DNA of 64,000 bases from an uncultured Luteitalea sp. (GTDB lineage Bacteria > Acidobacteriota > Vicinamibacteria > Vicinamibacterales > Vicinamibacteraceae), in the NCBI GenBank assembly GCA_934541105.1, contig CAKTDA010000008.1:173478-237477 (forward strand), written 5' to 3'. Position 1 is the first letter of the stretch. Each line of letters starts with the position of its first letter. Shown piece by piece: positions 43,723 through 53,200 of this stretch. Position numbers and translations under genes: made by a program. The notes below the pieces were generated by a model that saw only the letters and a program-made list of their open reading frames with translations, did not search any database and was not told the DNA's origin.

Positions 43723-44924
43723 CGGCCCGTCGTCACGGCGATGGCGTCGGTCACGGTGACCCTGCCCGGCGTGCCGACGCCCTGTACGGAGATCTTCGAT
43801 GCGGCCGGCGGCCGTGCCGGGTCGTAGATCGACGGCCTGATCGTGTTGATCTCCTGGTCGGCGGCCTTGTCCGATACGTAATAGGTCACCTTCGCGATGT
43901 GGCGCATGTCGCTGCCGGCCGCGGTGAGCACACGACGCAGGGCGTCGAACATCTCGCGCGCCTGCGCCGCGGGATCCGCCGACGTGCCGCCGACCGCCGA
44001 GACGAAGACGGGACGGCCCGCGAAGACCCGCGCAATGCGGCTGTAGCGGGCCATGATCGGCTCGACGAGCACCAGGCGCTCGTCCCCTCCCGCCGCGCCC
44101 GGGGCCGTGGCGACGAGCTCGATCTCGACCGGCAGCGACGCGCCGCGCCATTCGGTGACCACGATGGGCGGCGCGGTGCCGTCGAACGTGCCGGCGACGA
44201 TCCGCCGGAGATCGGCCGCGCGCGTCATGTCAGAGAGGAACGCCTTCACGTGCACGGCGTGCTCGAACGCGAGGTCCACCGCCTTCAGGTCGCCGCGCAG
44301 CTGCTCCATCGTCGCGCGCACCGCGGCCTCGAACTCGCCGGGAGCGGCGCGGCCGGAGACGATGACGAACGGCCCCTCGGGCTGGACGGCGACGTGGGCG
44401 CCGTTACCCGGTGCGGGGGGGATTCCCGGCACGACGAGGCGCTCGCCCCTGGCAGCCGATCGCGGCGTTGCCCCCACCGCATCCATCGCGACGAGCACGC
44501 CGGCGTGCGGCATCGCGGACTCGACGATCGTCACCGCCGGCTTCGCGTCGCCCGTGAAGCGCTCGGCGAGCAGGCGGTCCACCGACGCGGTCACCGAGGC
44601 GTCGGCAACGTACACGTGCAGGCGCGCGATGCGATCGAGACTCGAGCCCCCGGCCCGGAGCGCCGCCTCGACGCGGCCGAGCACGAACGCCGCCTGCGCA
44701 TCCGCATCGCGCCCGCCCTGCAGGCGTCCGTCCGCGTCGAGCGGATGGAAGATGGCCGTGTGCACGAGCGCCCCCTGCTCGACCACGACGGCCGCCGCCC
44801 GCCCCCGTCCCGCATCGGGCTCGACCGTCCGGAGCCGCACCGTCTGCGCGCTCGCGAGCGCGCCGCTGCCTGCAACGACCGCGGCGACGACGGCCACGAC
44901 CAGCCTGTCCACATGCCTTTTCAC
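43719..44924 (-). CDS. Secreted tandem RidA (YjgF/Rid) domain protein
   Basis: The 401-residue product has a signal peptide (RLVVAVVAAVVAGSGALASA) and what look like tandem Rid-type domains. The clearest elements are LGRVEAALRAGGSSLDRIAR with LHVYVADASV; VIVSGRAAPGEFEAAVRATM with AVHVKAFLSDM; and RPVFVSAVGGTSADPAAQAR with HIAKVTYYVSDK. RidA proteins deaminate reactive enamines or imines in the cytoplasm; exported multi-domain versions have no defined role. The position between two DUF1080 genes suggests a binding or processing role for keto-sugar intermediates. GTG 44924 starts the signal peptide. It begins 14 bp after the previous gene and ends in an ATGA overlap. Confidence 0.8.
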   Translation of the reverse strand: MKRHVDRLVVAVVAAVVAGSGALASAQTVRLRTVEPDAGRGRAAAVVVEQGALVHTAIFHPLDADGRLQGGRDADAQAAFVLGRVEAALRAGGSSLDRIARLHVYVADASVTASVDRLLAERFTGDAKPAVTIVESAMPHAGVLVAMDAVGATPRSAARGERLVVPGIPPAPGNGAHVAVQPEGPFVIVSGRAAPGEFEAAVRATMEQLRGDLKAVDLAFEHAVHVKAFLSDMTRAADLRRIVAGTFDGTAPPIVVTEWRGASLPVEIELVATAPGAAGGDERLVLVEPIMARYSRIARVFAGRPVFVSAVGGTSADPAAQAREMFDALRRVLTAAGSDMRHIAKVTYYVSDKAADQEINTIRPSIYDPARPPAASKISVQGVGTPGRVTVTDAIAVTTGR

Positions 44925-44938
44925 TTCGCCCTTCGACC

Positions 44939-46084
44939 TCACAAGTTCCTCACCCGAATCTGCGTGAACTCGGTCCACTTTCCCGGCCCGTGCGCCTGCA
45001 GCGCGATGGGCCCCGGCGTCGGCATCTCCAGCCCCGAGTACTCGAGAATCGTGTCGCCGTTGGCACGCACGACACAGCGGCCCTTCTCGACGTGCAGCTG
45101 GAACAGCCACCAGCGTTCCGGCTCGATGCGCGGATACGTGGCGCGGCGGAAGCCATACAGCGACCCCGTCGGATAGTGCGCGCCCTCGACGTCGTGCAAC
45201 TGGACCTCGTAGCGCCGGCCCGGCGCATTGCCACCCGGGCCGCCGAACACGACGCCGCCGTTGTGATGCCGGGCATGGCGCACGTACATCTCCAGCGCGA
45301 AGTCGCCGTACGGCTCGATCGTGCCGAGGTGGCCATCGCCATCGGCGTGGAGGATGTCGCCGAGGGCCTCGAACGTCGGCTTGCCGTCGAGGATCCGCCA
45401 TTTCGCGAGGTCCGCCGGCGACTCGTAGAGCGGGGTCCAGGCGACCTTCGACGGCAACTCGCGCACGCGCAGCGCGCGGAAGCGCACCGGATACGACAGC
45501 GACTCGAATCCGAGATAGCCGCTGCGCAGCCGGTGGCGCAGGTCAGGCACCGACTCGACGTCGAGGTCGTGAATCAGCGCGTCGTTGGTCCAGACCTGCA
45601 GCCGCGGCCAGTCCATCAGGATGCGGAAGGCATTCCACTGGCCCTTGTTCCTGACGTTGACGGTGCGCGGGGCCACGATCGGGAAGATCGCCCCCATCGA
45701 CTCCGGCGCGGGTGTGGCGTCCACCTGGTGGAAGATGTTGATCTTCATGCCGCACCATGTGGGCCGCCCGTGCTCCGGCGCGTGCAGGTAGATGCCGGAG
45801 TTGGTCCAGCCCTGCACGAAGAACTCGCCGCGGAAGTCGAAGTTCTCGTACCGCCTTGCCGATCGGAGCCACGCCGGGAAGCCGTCGCTCGGGTGGACGA
45901 CGATCGCGCCGTCGTGCACGTGGAACGCCGACGCGCGGCCATCCACAACAGACCAGCCGTCGAGCGAGGTGCCGTCGAACAACGAGACGAACCCCTCGTC
46001 CCCAGCCGATGGCCGGGGCTGTGACACCGCGGTGAAGGCCGTCGGCGCCAACGCCGCGCCCGCCAGGAACTCTCGCCTCTTCAT
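44939..46084 (-). CDS. TAT-exported tandem DUF1080 protein
   Basis: The 381-residue product begins MKRREFLAGAALAPTAF, a twin-arginine leader. Two concanavalin-like DUF1080 domains follow. Domain one (about 28-205) runs FVSLFDGTSLDGWSVVDG, NFDFRGEFFVQGWTNSGIYL, CGMKINIFHQV. Domain two (about 215-381) runs WRILDGKPTFEALGDILHAD, DFALEMYVRHARHHNGGVVF, RRYEVQLHDVEG, TEFTQIRVRNL. Members of the family hydrolyse 3-keto-disaccharides. ATG 46084 overlaps the transporter stop by 4 bp, so import and periplasmic processing are translationally coupled. Confidence 0.87.
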   Translation of the reverse strand: MKRREFLAGAALAPTAFTAVSQPRPSAGDEGFVSLFDGTSLDGWSVVDGRASAFHVHDGAIVVHPSDGFPAWLRSARRYENFDFRGEFFVQGWTNSGIYLHAPEHGRPTWCGMKINIFHQVDATPAPESMGAIFPIVAPRTVNVRNKGQWNAFRILMDWPRLQVWTNDALIHDLDVESVPDLRHRLRSGYLGFESLSYPVRFRALRVRELPSKVAWTPLYESPADLAKWRILDGKPTFEALGDILHADGDGHLGTIEPYGDFALEMYVRHARHHNGGVVFGGPGGNAPGRRYEVQLHDVEGAHYPTGSLYGFRRATYPRIEPERWWLFQLHVEKGRCVVRANGDTILEYSGLEMPTPGPIALQAHGPGKWTEFTQIRVRNL

Positions 46085-47610
46085 GCTGCACGTCCTCCGT
46101 GTTGCAGTCGCTCGGCACGGTAGCCGCCGCGCCGCCGATCGTTCAGGTACATCGTGCCGAACACGACGATCAGCACGAGTGCCGCCGGCGCCACGTAGCG
46201 GAACGACTCCTGCCCGCCGCGAGCCTCCGCAGGCAGCAGGATCGCCGAGGCATCGGCGACGACCGGATCGTCGAGCCGCGTCGCGACGATGGCCCGCAGG
46301 GCCGTCGGCGTGGCATCGCCATCCACCCTACCTGATTCGCGCAGCGCGTCGAGCGCGCGGCGCGTGGCCGTCAGTGCGTCACCGACGTCGCGGGCCCGCC
46401 CGTCGGCGCCATTCGCGCCAACGGCGAGGTGCGACGGGAGCCGCTCGTCGGCGCGCTCGAGCACACGGCGCGCCTGCGCGGGGTCGATGGCACTGGCGAG
46501 AAATCCGTCGGCGAGGCTACCGATGAGGGGCACGCCGAGGCCGCCCGCCATGCCGAGGCCGACGCCGGCCGTGAGCACGATGCCGAGCGATCCCGTGCGC
46601 GGCAGCCGCTCGCTCACGAGCCCCACCATCGTCGGGAAGAAGAACGCGACGCCCCAGGCAAAGATCGTTGCCACGGCGAGCGCCGACCAGAGGCCCTGCA
46701 CGTAGCTGAGGAGGAAGAGGCCGGTGCCGGTCAGCACCGCCGCGGTGAGCAGCATGCCGGTGGGGGCGAGCCGCTCGACGAAGTGGCTGGCGAGCAGCCG
46801 CAGCACGACCATCCAGCCGCTGATCCACACGAGGACGAGAATCCCGTGCATGCCGACGGCCTCGAGCACCGCGGGCACCCAGCGCATCGGCCCGAGCTCG
46901 ATCGACGTCGTGATGGCCATCATCGCGAGCAGCAGCAGGAACAGCGGGCTCGTGAGCGTGTACCGGAACATCTCGCCGACCGGGATGCCGGCCTCGGCAT
47001 TCTCGGTCTTCGGGAAGTGCTGCGGCAGGACGAGCGCGCCATAGACGAGGATCGGGATGTAGATCACCGCGAGCTGCCAGGGCCAGTAGGCGAACCGCCC
47101 GCCGTAGTTTGCGAGCAGGAACCCGACGAGCCCCCCGGCGACGATGCCAATCGGGAAGAACGCGTGGAACCAGTTCAGCCGCGTCGTCTTCTCCTCGGGA
47201 TAGAGGGCGGCGGCCAGCGGGTTGCCGGTGACCTCGATCATGCCGTTGCCCACGGCGAGCGTGGCGGCGCCGAGCATCAGCATCCAGAACGCCGACGACG
47301 ACCCCGACTGCGTGACTGCCGCAATCATCAGCGTGATCCCGGCCAGATGGGCGGCAAACGCGACGCGGGCGCCGTTCTTCAGGCCGAAGGCCTCGAGCAT
47401 CGGACCGAGCACGAGCAGCGAGATGGCCATGCCCCACAGCGCGGCCCCGCCGATGAGGCCCACCTGGTAGTTGGTGAGGATGAACTCCTCCTTCAACGCA
47501 CCAAGGATGTTGCTGACGATGGCAAACGACGCGCCCGTCGGAACGAGCGCCAGGCAGATTCCGGTGAACAGACGCGTCCGATCGACGCGTTGCGCGACTC
47601 CGTCGGTCAT
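46081..47610 (-). CDS. MFS transporter, FucP-like sugar permease
   Basis: The 509-residue product has twelve helices. The first half (FAIVSNILGALKEEFILTNY, GNPLAAALYPEEKTTRLNWF, HAFFPIGIVAGGLVGFLLAN) resembles the FucP family of sugar:H+ symporters. A hydrophilic insert of about 110 residues (about 380-485, DERLPSHLAVGANGADGRAR) precedes the final helix, unusual for the family. It would import a monosaccharide or keto-sugar released by the exported enzymes. AAGGAG lies 7 nt before ATG 47610, and TATACT at 47657-47652 on the minus strand is a possible -10. It is the first gene of the four-gene operon. Confidence 0.85.
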   Translation of the reverse strand: MTDGVAQRVDRTRLFTGICLALVPTGASFAIVSNILGALKEEFILTNYQVGLIGGAALWGMAISLLVLGPMLEAFGLKNGARVAFAAHLAGITLMIAAVTQSGSSSAFWMLMLGAATLAVGNGMIEVTGNPLAAALYPEEKTTRLNWFHAFFPIGIVAGGLVGFLLANYGGRFAYWPWQLAVIYIPILVYGALVLPQHFPKTENAEAGIPVGEMFRYTLTSPLFLLLLAMMAITTSIELGPMRWVPAVLEAVGMHGILVLVWISGWMVVLRLLASHFVERLAPTGMLLTAAVLTGTGLFLLSYVQGLWSALAVATIFAWGVAFFFPTMVGLVSERLPRTGSLGIVLTAGVGLGMAGGLGVPLIGSLADGFLASAIDPAQARRVLERADERLPSHLAVGANGADGRARDVGDALTATRRALDALRESGRVDGDATPTALRAIVATRLDDPVVADASAILLPAEARGGQESFRYVAPAALVLIVVFGTMYLNDRRRGGYRAERLQHGGRAA

Positions 47611-47705
47611 GGCTCGCTCCTTCGGCTGGGTGGCCCTGTGAATTGCCGCGCAGTATACCGTCGCCTTTGTGATACACGTGTGGTCCTTCGGACGGAGGAT
47701 GGCGA

Positions 47706-48128
47706 GTGGTGGAGGACCGTGGGCCGGCGCGCGCCCTGCGCTTCGTGACGTCGGCCGACATCGAGATCGACGAGTTGCCGTGGGGTCCGCACGAGTGGCT
47801 GTGCCGTCCCGGGCTCACCGAGGCCCGCGACCTGCTGCTCGTGCGCGTGCGCATGCCACCGGGCACGGGCCACGCCTTCCACCGCCATCCGGCGATGGAG
47901 GAAGTCATCTACGTCGTCTCGGGCGAGGCCGAGCAGTGGGTCCACGACGAGCGCCGCCTGCTGGCGCCTGGTGAGATCGCGCACATCCCGAAGGACACGG
48001 TCCACGCCACGTACAACGCCGGCAGCGACACCCTCGTGTTCCTGGCCATCCTCTCCCCGGCCCTGCACGACGGGCCTGCCCTCGTGGACGTCTCCGCCGA
48101 GACGCCCTGGAACGCGCTGCGCCCGTGA
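47706..48128 (+). CDS. Cupin domain protein
   Basis: The 140-residue single-domain cupin has the metal-binding motif GTGHAFHRHPAMEEVIYVVSG (His x3, Glu) and a second His in IPKDTVHATYNAGS. The N-terminus (LPWGPHEWLCRPGLTEARDL) is as in cupins that bind sugars or small acids. There is no signal peptide. GGAGGA lies about 10 nt upstream of GTG 47706. It leads a plus-strand operon; its stop overlaps the next start by 4 bp. The likely role is binding or isomerising the substrate of the downstream enzymes. Confidence 0.85.
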   Translation: MVEDRGPARALRFVTSADIEIDELPWGPHEWLCRPGLTEARDLLLVRVRMPPGTGHAFHRHPAMEEVIYVVSGEAEQWVHDERRLLAPGEIAHIPKDTVHATYNAGSDTLVFLAILSPALHDGPALVDVSAETPWNALRP

Positions 48129-49342
48129 CGCCTCGCACGGTCCTCCTGCTCGGCACCCTCGACACCAAGGGCCAGGAATACGCCTGCGTGCGCGACCTGA
48201 TCCACGCGCGCGGGCACCGCACGCTCGTCGCGGATCTCGGCGTCGCAGGCGATCCCCTCACCACGCCGGACGTGCCGGCCGCCGACATTGCCGCGGCCGG
48301 AGGCGTGGCGCTCGAGGATCTGCGAGCCCGCGGCGACCGCGGCTACGCCGTGGACGTCATGCAGCGCGGCGCATGCGCGCTCGTCCCCGCGTGGTACGCG
48401 GCGGGGCGGTTCGACGGTGTGCTCGGTCTCGGCGGCGGCGGCGGCACGACGATGGTCACGGCGGCGATGCGCACGCTGCCCGTCGGCGTGCCCAAGGTGA
48501 TGGTGTCCACCATGGCCTCGGGCAACACGGCGCCATACGTGGACGTGAAGGACGTCACGCTGATGTACTCGGTCGTGGACGTCGCGGGGCTCAACCCCCT
48601 GTCGCGACGCATCCTGGCCAATGCCGCCGGCGCGATCTGCGGCATGGTCGAGGCGGATGCCACCCTGGCGCACCCCGGCACCCCGGACCGTCCGCTCCTG
48701 GCCGCGACGATGTTCGGGGTCACCACGCCATGCGTCACGGCGGTACGCACGGCGCTCGAGGCCTCCGGACACGACGTCACGGTGTTCCATGCAACGGGTT
48801 CGGGCGGCCGCGCCATGGAAGGCCTCATCGACGACGGCTACTTCGCGGGCGTGATCGACGTGACGACGACGGAGTGGTGCGATGAAGTCGTCGGGGGCGT
48901 GCTCACGGCAGGACCGGCGCGCCTGTCGGCCGCCGGACGGCGCGGCATCCCGCAAGTGGTCTCGACCGGCGCGCTCGACATGGTCAACTTCGGCCCCATC
49001 GACACGGTGCCGGAGCGGTTTCGCGACAGGCACCTCTACCGGCACAACGCCACGGTGACCCTGATGCGGACCACGGCCGACGAGTGCGTCGAGATCGGCC
49101 GGCGCATCGCGGCGCAATTGAACGCGGCGACGGGACCGACGGCGCTCGTGCTGCCGCTGCGCGGCGTGAGTGCGCTCGACGCACCGGGGCAGCCGTTCCA
49201 TGAACCTGACGTGGACGCGGTGCTGTTCGACACCCTGCGCCGTCATGCGGCGGACCATGTGCACGTGATCGACGTGGATGCGCACGTCAACGAGCCGGCA
49301 TTCGCCGAGGCGCTCGTGCGCGCCTTCACCAGCATCCGATGA
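48125..49342 (+). CDS. Tm-1-like ATP-binding domain protein (UPF0261)
   Basis: The 405-residue product matches the Tm-1-like/UPF0261 family along its full length. Motifs are VLLLGTLDTKGQEYACVRDL, the glycine loop VLGLGGGGGTTMVTAAM, KVMVSTMASGNTAPYVDVKD, DVTLMYSVVDVAGLN, HATGSGGRAMEGLIDDGYF and HNATVTLMRTTADECVEIG. In plants the Tm-1 domain binds ATP and a viral protein. The bacterial role is unknown, but the gene is usually paired with the TIM-barrel gene that follows here. GTG 48125 overlaps the cupin stop. Confidence 0.9.
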   Translation: MTPRTVLLLGTLDTKGQEYACVRDLIHARGHRTLVADLGVAGDPLTTPDVPAADIAAAGGVALEDLRARGDRGYAVDVMQRGACALVPAWYAAGRFDGVLGLGGGGGTTMVTAAMRTLPVGVPKVMVSTMASGNTAPYVDVKDVTLMYSVVDVAGLNPLSRRILANAAGAICGMVEADATLAHPGTPDRPLLAATMFGVTTPCVTAVRTALEASGHDVTVFHATGSGGRAMEGLIDDGYFAGVIDVTTTEWCDEVVGGVLTAGPARLSAAGRRGIPQVVSTGALDMVNFGPIDTVPERFRDRHLYRHNATVTLMRTTADECVEIGRRIAAQLNAATGPTALVLPLRGVSALDAPGQPFHEPDVDAVLFDTLRRHAADHVHVIDVDAHVNEPAFAEALVRAFTSIR

Positions 49343-49378
49343 CGCCCGGCCGCGGGGCCGGCCGATGGAGGACGACGA

Positions 49379-50221
49379 ATGCCGTTCATCGAACGAACGA
49401 CGATCCTGACGCGATTGCGTGAGCGCGTCGCGGCGCGACAGCCGATCATCGGCGCCGGTGCAGGCACCGGCATCTCGGCGAAGTTTGCCGAGCGCGGCGG
49501 CGTGGACCTGATCATCATCTACAACTCCGGGCGCTTCCGGATGGCCGGACGCGGCAGCCTCGCCGGCGTGATGCCCTATGGCGACGCCAACGCCATCGTC
49601 GTGGACATGGCACGCGAGGTGCTGCCCGTCGTCGAGGACGTCCCGGTGCTCGCGGGCGTGTGCGGCACCGATCCCTTCCGCCTGATGCCGGTGTTCCTGC
49701 GCGAGTTGAAGGGGATGGGGTTCGACGGCGTCCAGAACTTCCCCACCGTCGGCCTGATCGACGGCACGTTCCGGCAGAACCTCGAGGAGACCGGCATGGG
49801 CTTCGGGCACGAGGTGGACATGATCCGCACGGCACGCGAACTCGACATGCTGACGTGCCCGTACGTGTTCACGCCGGACGAAGCCCGCGACATGGCGTCG
49901 GCCGGGGCCGATGTCCTCGTCGCCCATCTCGGGCTGACGACGAAGGGATCGATCGGGGCGCACACGGCGTTGACGCTCGACGAATCGGCCGCCCGGGTGC
50001 AGGCGATGCACGACGCGGCGCGATCGGTGCGCAGCGACGTGTTCGTGATCTGTCACGGCGGCCCGATTGCCGAGCCCGACGATGTCGCGTACGTGCTGGC
50101 GCGCACGACCGGCATCGCCGGGTTCTTCGGCGCATCGAGCATCGAGCGGCTCGCCACGGAAGTCGGCATCGAACAACAGGCGCGGCGGTTCCGATCGCTG
50201 GCGCTGCCCGAGTCGAGGTGA
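49379..50221 (+). CDS. Phosphoenolpyruvate hydrolase-like TIM-barrel protein
   Basis: The 280-residue TIM barrel is the usual partner of UPF0261 proteins. Motifs are RQPIIGAGAGTGISAKFAER, DLIIIYNSGRFRMAGRGSLA, MPYGDANAIVVDMAREVLP, PVLAGVCGTDPFR, GMGFDGVQNFPTVGLIDG, LTCPYVFTPDEARDMASAGA and ICHGGPIAEPDDVAYV. It is annotated in related genomes as phosphoenolpyruvate hydrolase family, related to isocitrate lyase/PEP mutase, but the reaction is not established. Spacing of 36 bp after UPF0261 with GGAGGACGACGA just upstream of ATG suggests one operon. Cytoplasmic. Confidence 0.88.
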   Translation: MPFIERTTILTRLRERVAARQPIIGAGAGTGISAKFAERGGVDLIIIYNSGRFRMAGRGSLAGVMPYGDANAIVVDMAREVLPVVEDVPVLAGVCGTDPFRLMPVFLRELKGMGFDGVQNFPTVGLIDGTFRQNLEETGMGFGHEVDMIRTARELDMLTCPYVFTPDEARDMASAGADVLVAHLGLTTKGSIGAHTALTLDESAARVQAMHDAARSVRSDVFVICHGGPIAEPDDVAYVLARTTGIAGFFGASSIERLATEVGIEQQARRFRSLALPESR

Positions 50222-50226
50222 CGCGC

Positions 50227-53200
50227 ATGCACGAACCTGCAACCCGTCGGCTGCCGCTGCTGACGGCACTCCTCCTGGCCACGCTGCTTGCCCTGCCGCA
50301 CGCGCAGGCGCCGCGTGTGGACGCGGAGCCCACGCCCACCGCAGCCGGCCGGCCCCTTCGGGTGCTGTTCCTCGGCCACACGAGCACGCACCATCCGTCG
50401 ATGGCGCTGATGCCGATCCTCGCGGCGCCGCTGGCGCGCAAGGGCATCCAGCTGACGCACGTCGCCACGCCGGAAGAGGCGCTGCGCCCCGACGTGCTCG
50501 CGCACTACGACGCGCTGATGATCTACGCCAACCACAAGACGCTGACCGCGGCGCAGGAGCAGGCGCTCGTGTCGTTCGTGGAAGGCGGCAAGGGTCTCGT
50601 CGCGCTGCACTGCGCGTCGGCAATGTTCACCGAGGCACCGCGCTACATCCCGATCGTCGGCGGCGAGTTCGCGTCGCACGGCGCGGGCGCGTTCAGCGCC
50701 ACGATCGTCGCTCCCGATCATCCCGTGATGCAGGGGCTGGCGCCGTTCACGACCTGGGACGAGACATACGTGCACCGGCGGCACAACACGGTGGACCGCA
50801 CCGTCCTGATGGAGCGCGTGGACGAGAAGGGCCGCGAGCCCTACACGTGGGTCCGGACGCAGGGCCGCGGGCGCGTGTTCTACACGGCGTACGGCCACGA
50901 CGAGCGGACGTGGCGCCACCCGGGCTTCCAGCAGTTGGTCGAACAGGGCACGGTGTGGGCGGTGAACGAGGCCGCGCGTGGCGAGTGGCAGCAGCTGAAG
51001 ATGCCGGAGGTCACGTACCTCGACGGGTTCGACGTGCCGAACTACGAGAAACGCGATCCGGCGCCGAAGTACCAGATGCCGTTCGTGCCCGCCGACTCGA
51101 TGCAGTTCATCACCGTGCCGGCCGACTTCGAGCTCCAGCTCTTTGCAAGCGAGCCCGACATCGTCAAGCCCATCGCGTTCTCGTTCGATGCGCGCGGGCG
51201 CCTCTGGGTCATCGAGGCAATCGACTACCCCAACCTGGTGCTGAACGGACAGCCGGGCGCCGATCGCATCCGGATTCTCGAGGACACCGACAACGACGGA
51301 CGCGCCGACAGGTTCACGGTCTTCGCGGAGGGACTGAACCTCGCGTCGAGCCTCGTCCACGTCAAGGACGGTGTCGTCGTCGCGGCGGCTCCACACATGC
51401 TGTACCTCGCCGATACCGACGGCGACGACAAGGCCGACACGCGCACCGTGCTGAGCACCGGCTGGGGCATCAGCGACAGCCATGCCGGGCCATCGAACCT
51501 CCTCTACGGGCACGACAACTACATCTGGGGCACCGTGGGATACGCGGGCTTCAAGGGCGAGATGAACGGGCGGCCGATGCAGTTCTCGCAGGGCGTGTTC
51601 CGGTTCAGGCCCGACGGATCGGACTTCGAGCTCGTGACCGGCTCGACCAACAACACGTGGGGTCTCGGCTTCAGCGAGACGTTCGACGTGTTCGGGTCCA
51701 CGGCCAACAACGACCCGAGCTTCTACGTGGCAATCCCGAACCGGTACTTCGACGGTGTCGAAGGCCTGGGAACCGGCGGCCGCGCGGCGAGCGGCCCGGG
51801 CTACCAGAGCGCGGCGCGGTTCTATGCGGCGCACTTCATCACGCCGTACATCCGGCAGGTGGACGTGCACGGCGGATACACGGCTGCGGCAGGCCATCAT
51901 CTCTACACCGCACGCCAGTTCCCGCAGGCGTACTGGAACCGCATCGCGTTCATCACCGAGCCAACGGCCCACCTCGTCGGCCAGGGCATCGTCGAGAAGG
52001 ACGGCGCCGGGTTCGTCACCCACGACGGCTACAACCTGCTCGCCGGCGCGGAGGAATGGGTGGCGCCCGTGCATGCGCAGGTCGGCCCGGACGGCGCGGT
52101 GTGGGTGGCCGACTGGTACAACTTCATCGCGCAGCACAACCCGACGCCGCCGGGATACAGCAACGGCCCGGGCAACGCCTACGAAACCTCGATGCGCGAC
52201 AGGCATCGCGGCCGGATCTACCGTGTCGTGTGGAAGGATGCCGCAGCGGCACCGTCCGGCGCGACGGCCCAGCCCGTACGCATGCTGGCGTCCGACAACA
52301 TGCTGTGGCGGCTGCACGGGCAGCGGCTGATCGTCGAGCGCGGCGACACCGCGGTGATCCCCGAGTTGATCGCGCTGACGAAGAACACCACCGTCGACCC
52401 TCTCGGCCTGAACGGCGGCGCGCTGCACGCGATCTGGACGCTCGACGGGCTCGGCGCCGTCGGCGACGCCACGAGCGAGGCCGGCCGGGCCGTCGTCGCC
52501 GCGCTGACGCACCCGGCTGCCGGCGTGCGCAAGGCCGCCGCCACCGTGCTCGCGACACGGCCCGGTGGCGCTGAGGCCATCCTCGCTGCCGGTCTCCTGC
52601 GCGATCCGGACCTGCACACGCGCCTTGCCGCAATCCTCGCGCTTGCCGATGCACCGGGCTCCGAGGCCGTGGCGCGGGCGCTCTATGCCGCCAGCCAGGA
52701 TCCCGCGAACTTCGGCGATCGCTGGTTGAGTCGCGCCTTGTACGTGGCCGCGCATCGCCACCGCGACGGCATCCTCACGCTGTACCGAGCCGATCCCGCT
52801 GCGGTCCCGACCGACTCGCTGCCGCTCGCACTGCGACTCGGCAACAACAGGCCCGACTGGCGGACGCCCGAGTCCGCAGTGATTGCAAACGCGTGGAAGG
52901 ACATCGACGTGCCGGGCGCCTGGGAAGCCAAGGGCTTACCGGACTTCGACGGCGTCGTCTGGTTCACGCGATCGTTCGACGTCGCGGGCAGGACGCCGAC
53001 GACGTTGAGCGTCGGCCGCATCTCGCAGGCGGCCGAGATCTGGGTGAACGGCCAGTCGATTCCGGCGCCGCCGCGCTCGGCCACCGCGCCATCGGGGCCG
53101 CCGGTGTTCACCGTGCCCGCCGAGGCCCTGCGCGCAGGCCGCAACACCCTCACGCTCCGCATCCAGAACTACCGGGGCCAGGGCGGCTTCGTCAGCACGC

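Noticed and set aside
47652..47680. Full sigma-70 promoter for the MFS operon
   Set aside because: TATACT is acceptable as -10, but the hexamer 17 bp upstream is CACGTG, so I mention only the -10 in the gene entry.
50053..52761. 902-codon minus-strand ORF opposite the ThuA/propeller gene
   Set aside because: Shadow frame with no recognisable domain, opposite a well-supported multi-domain gene.
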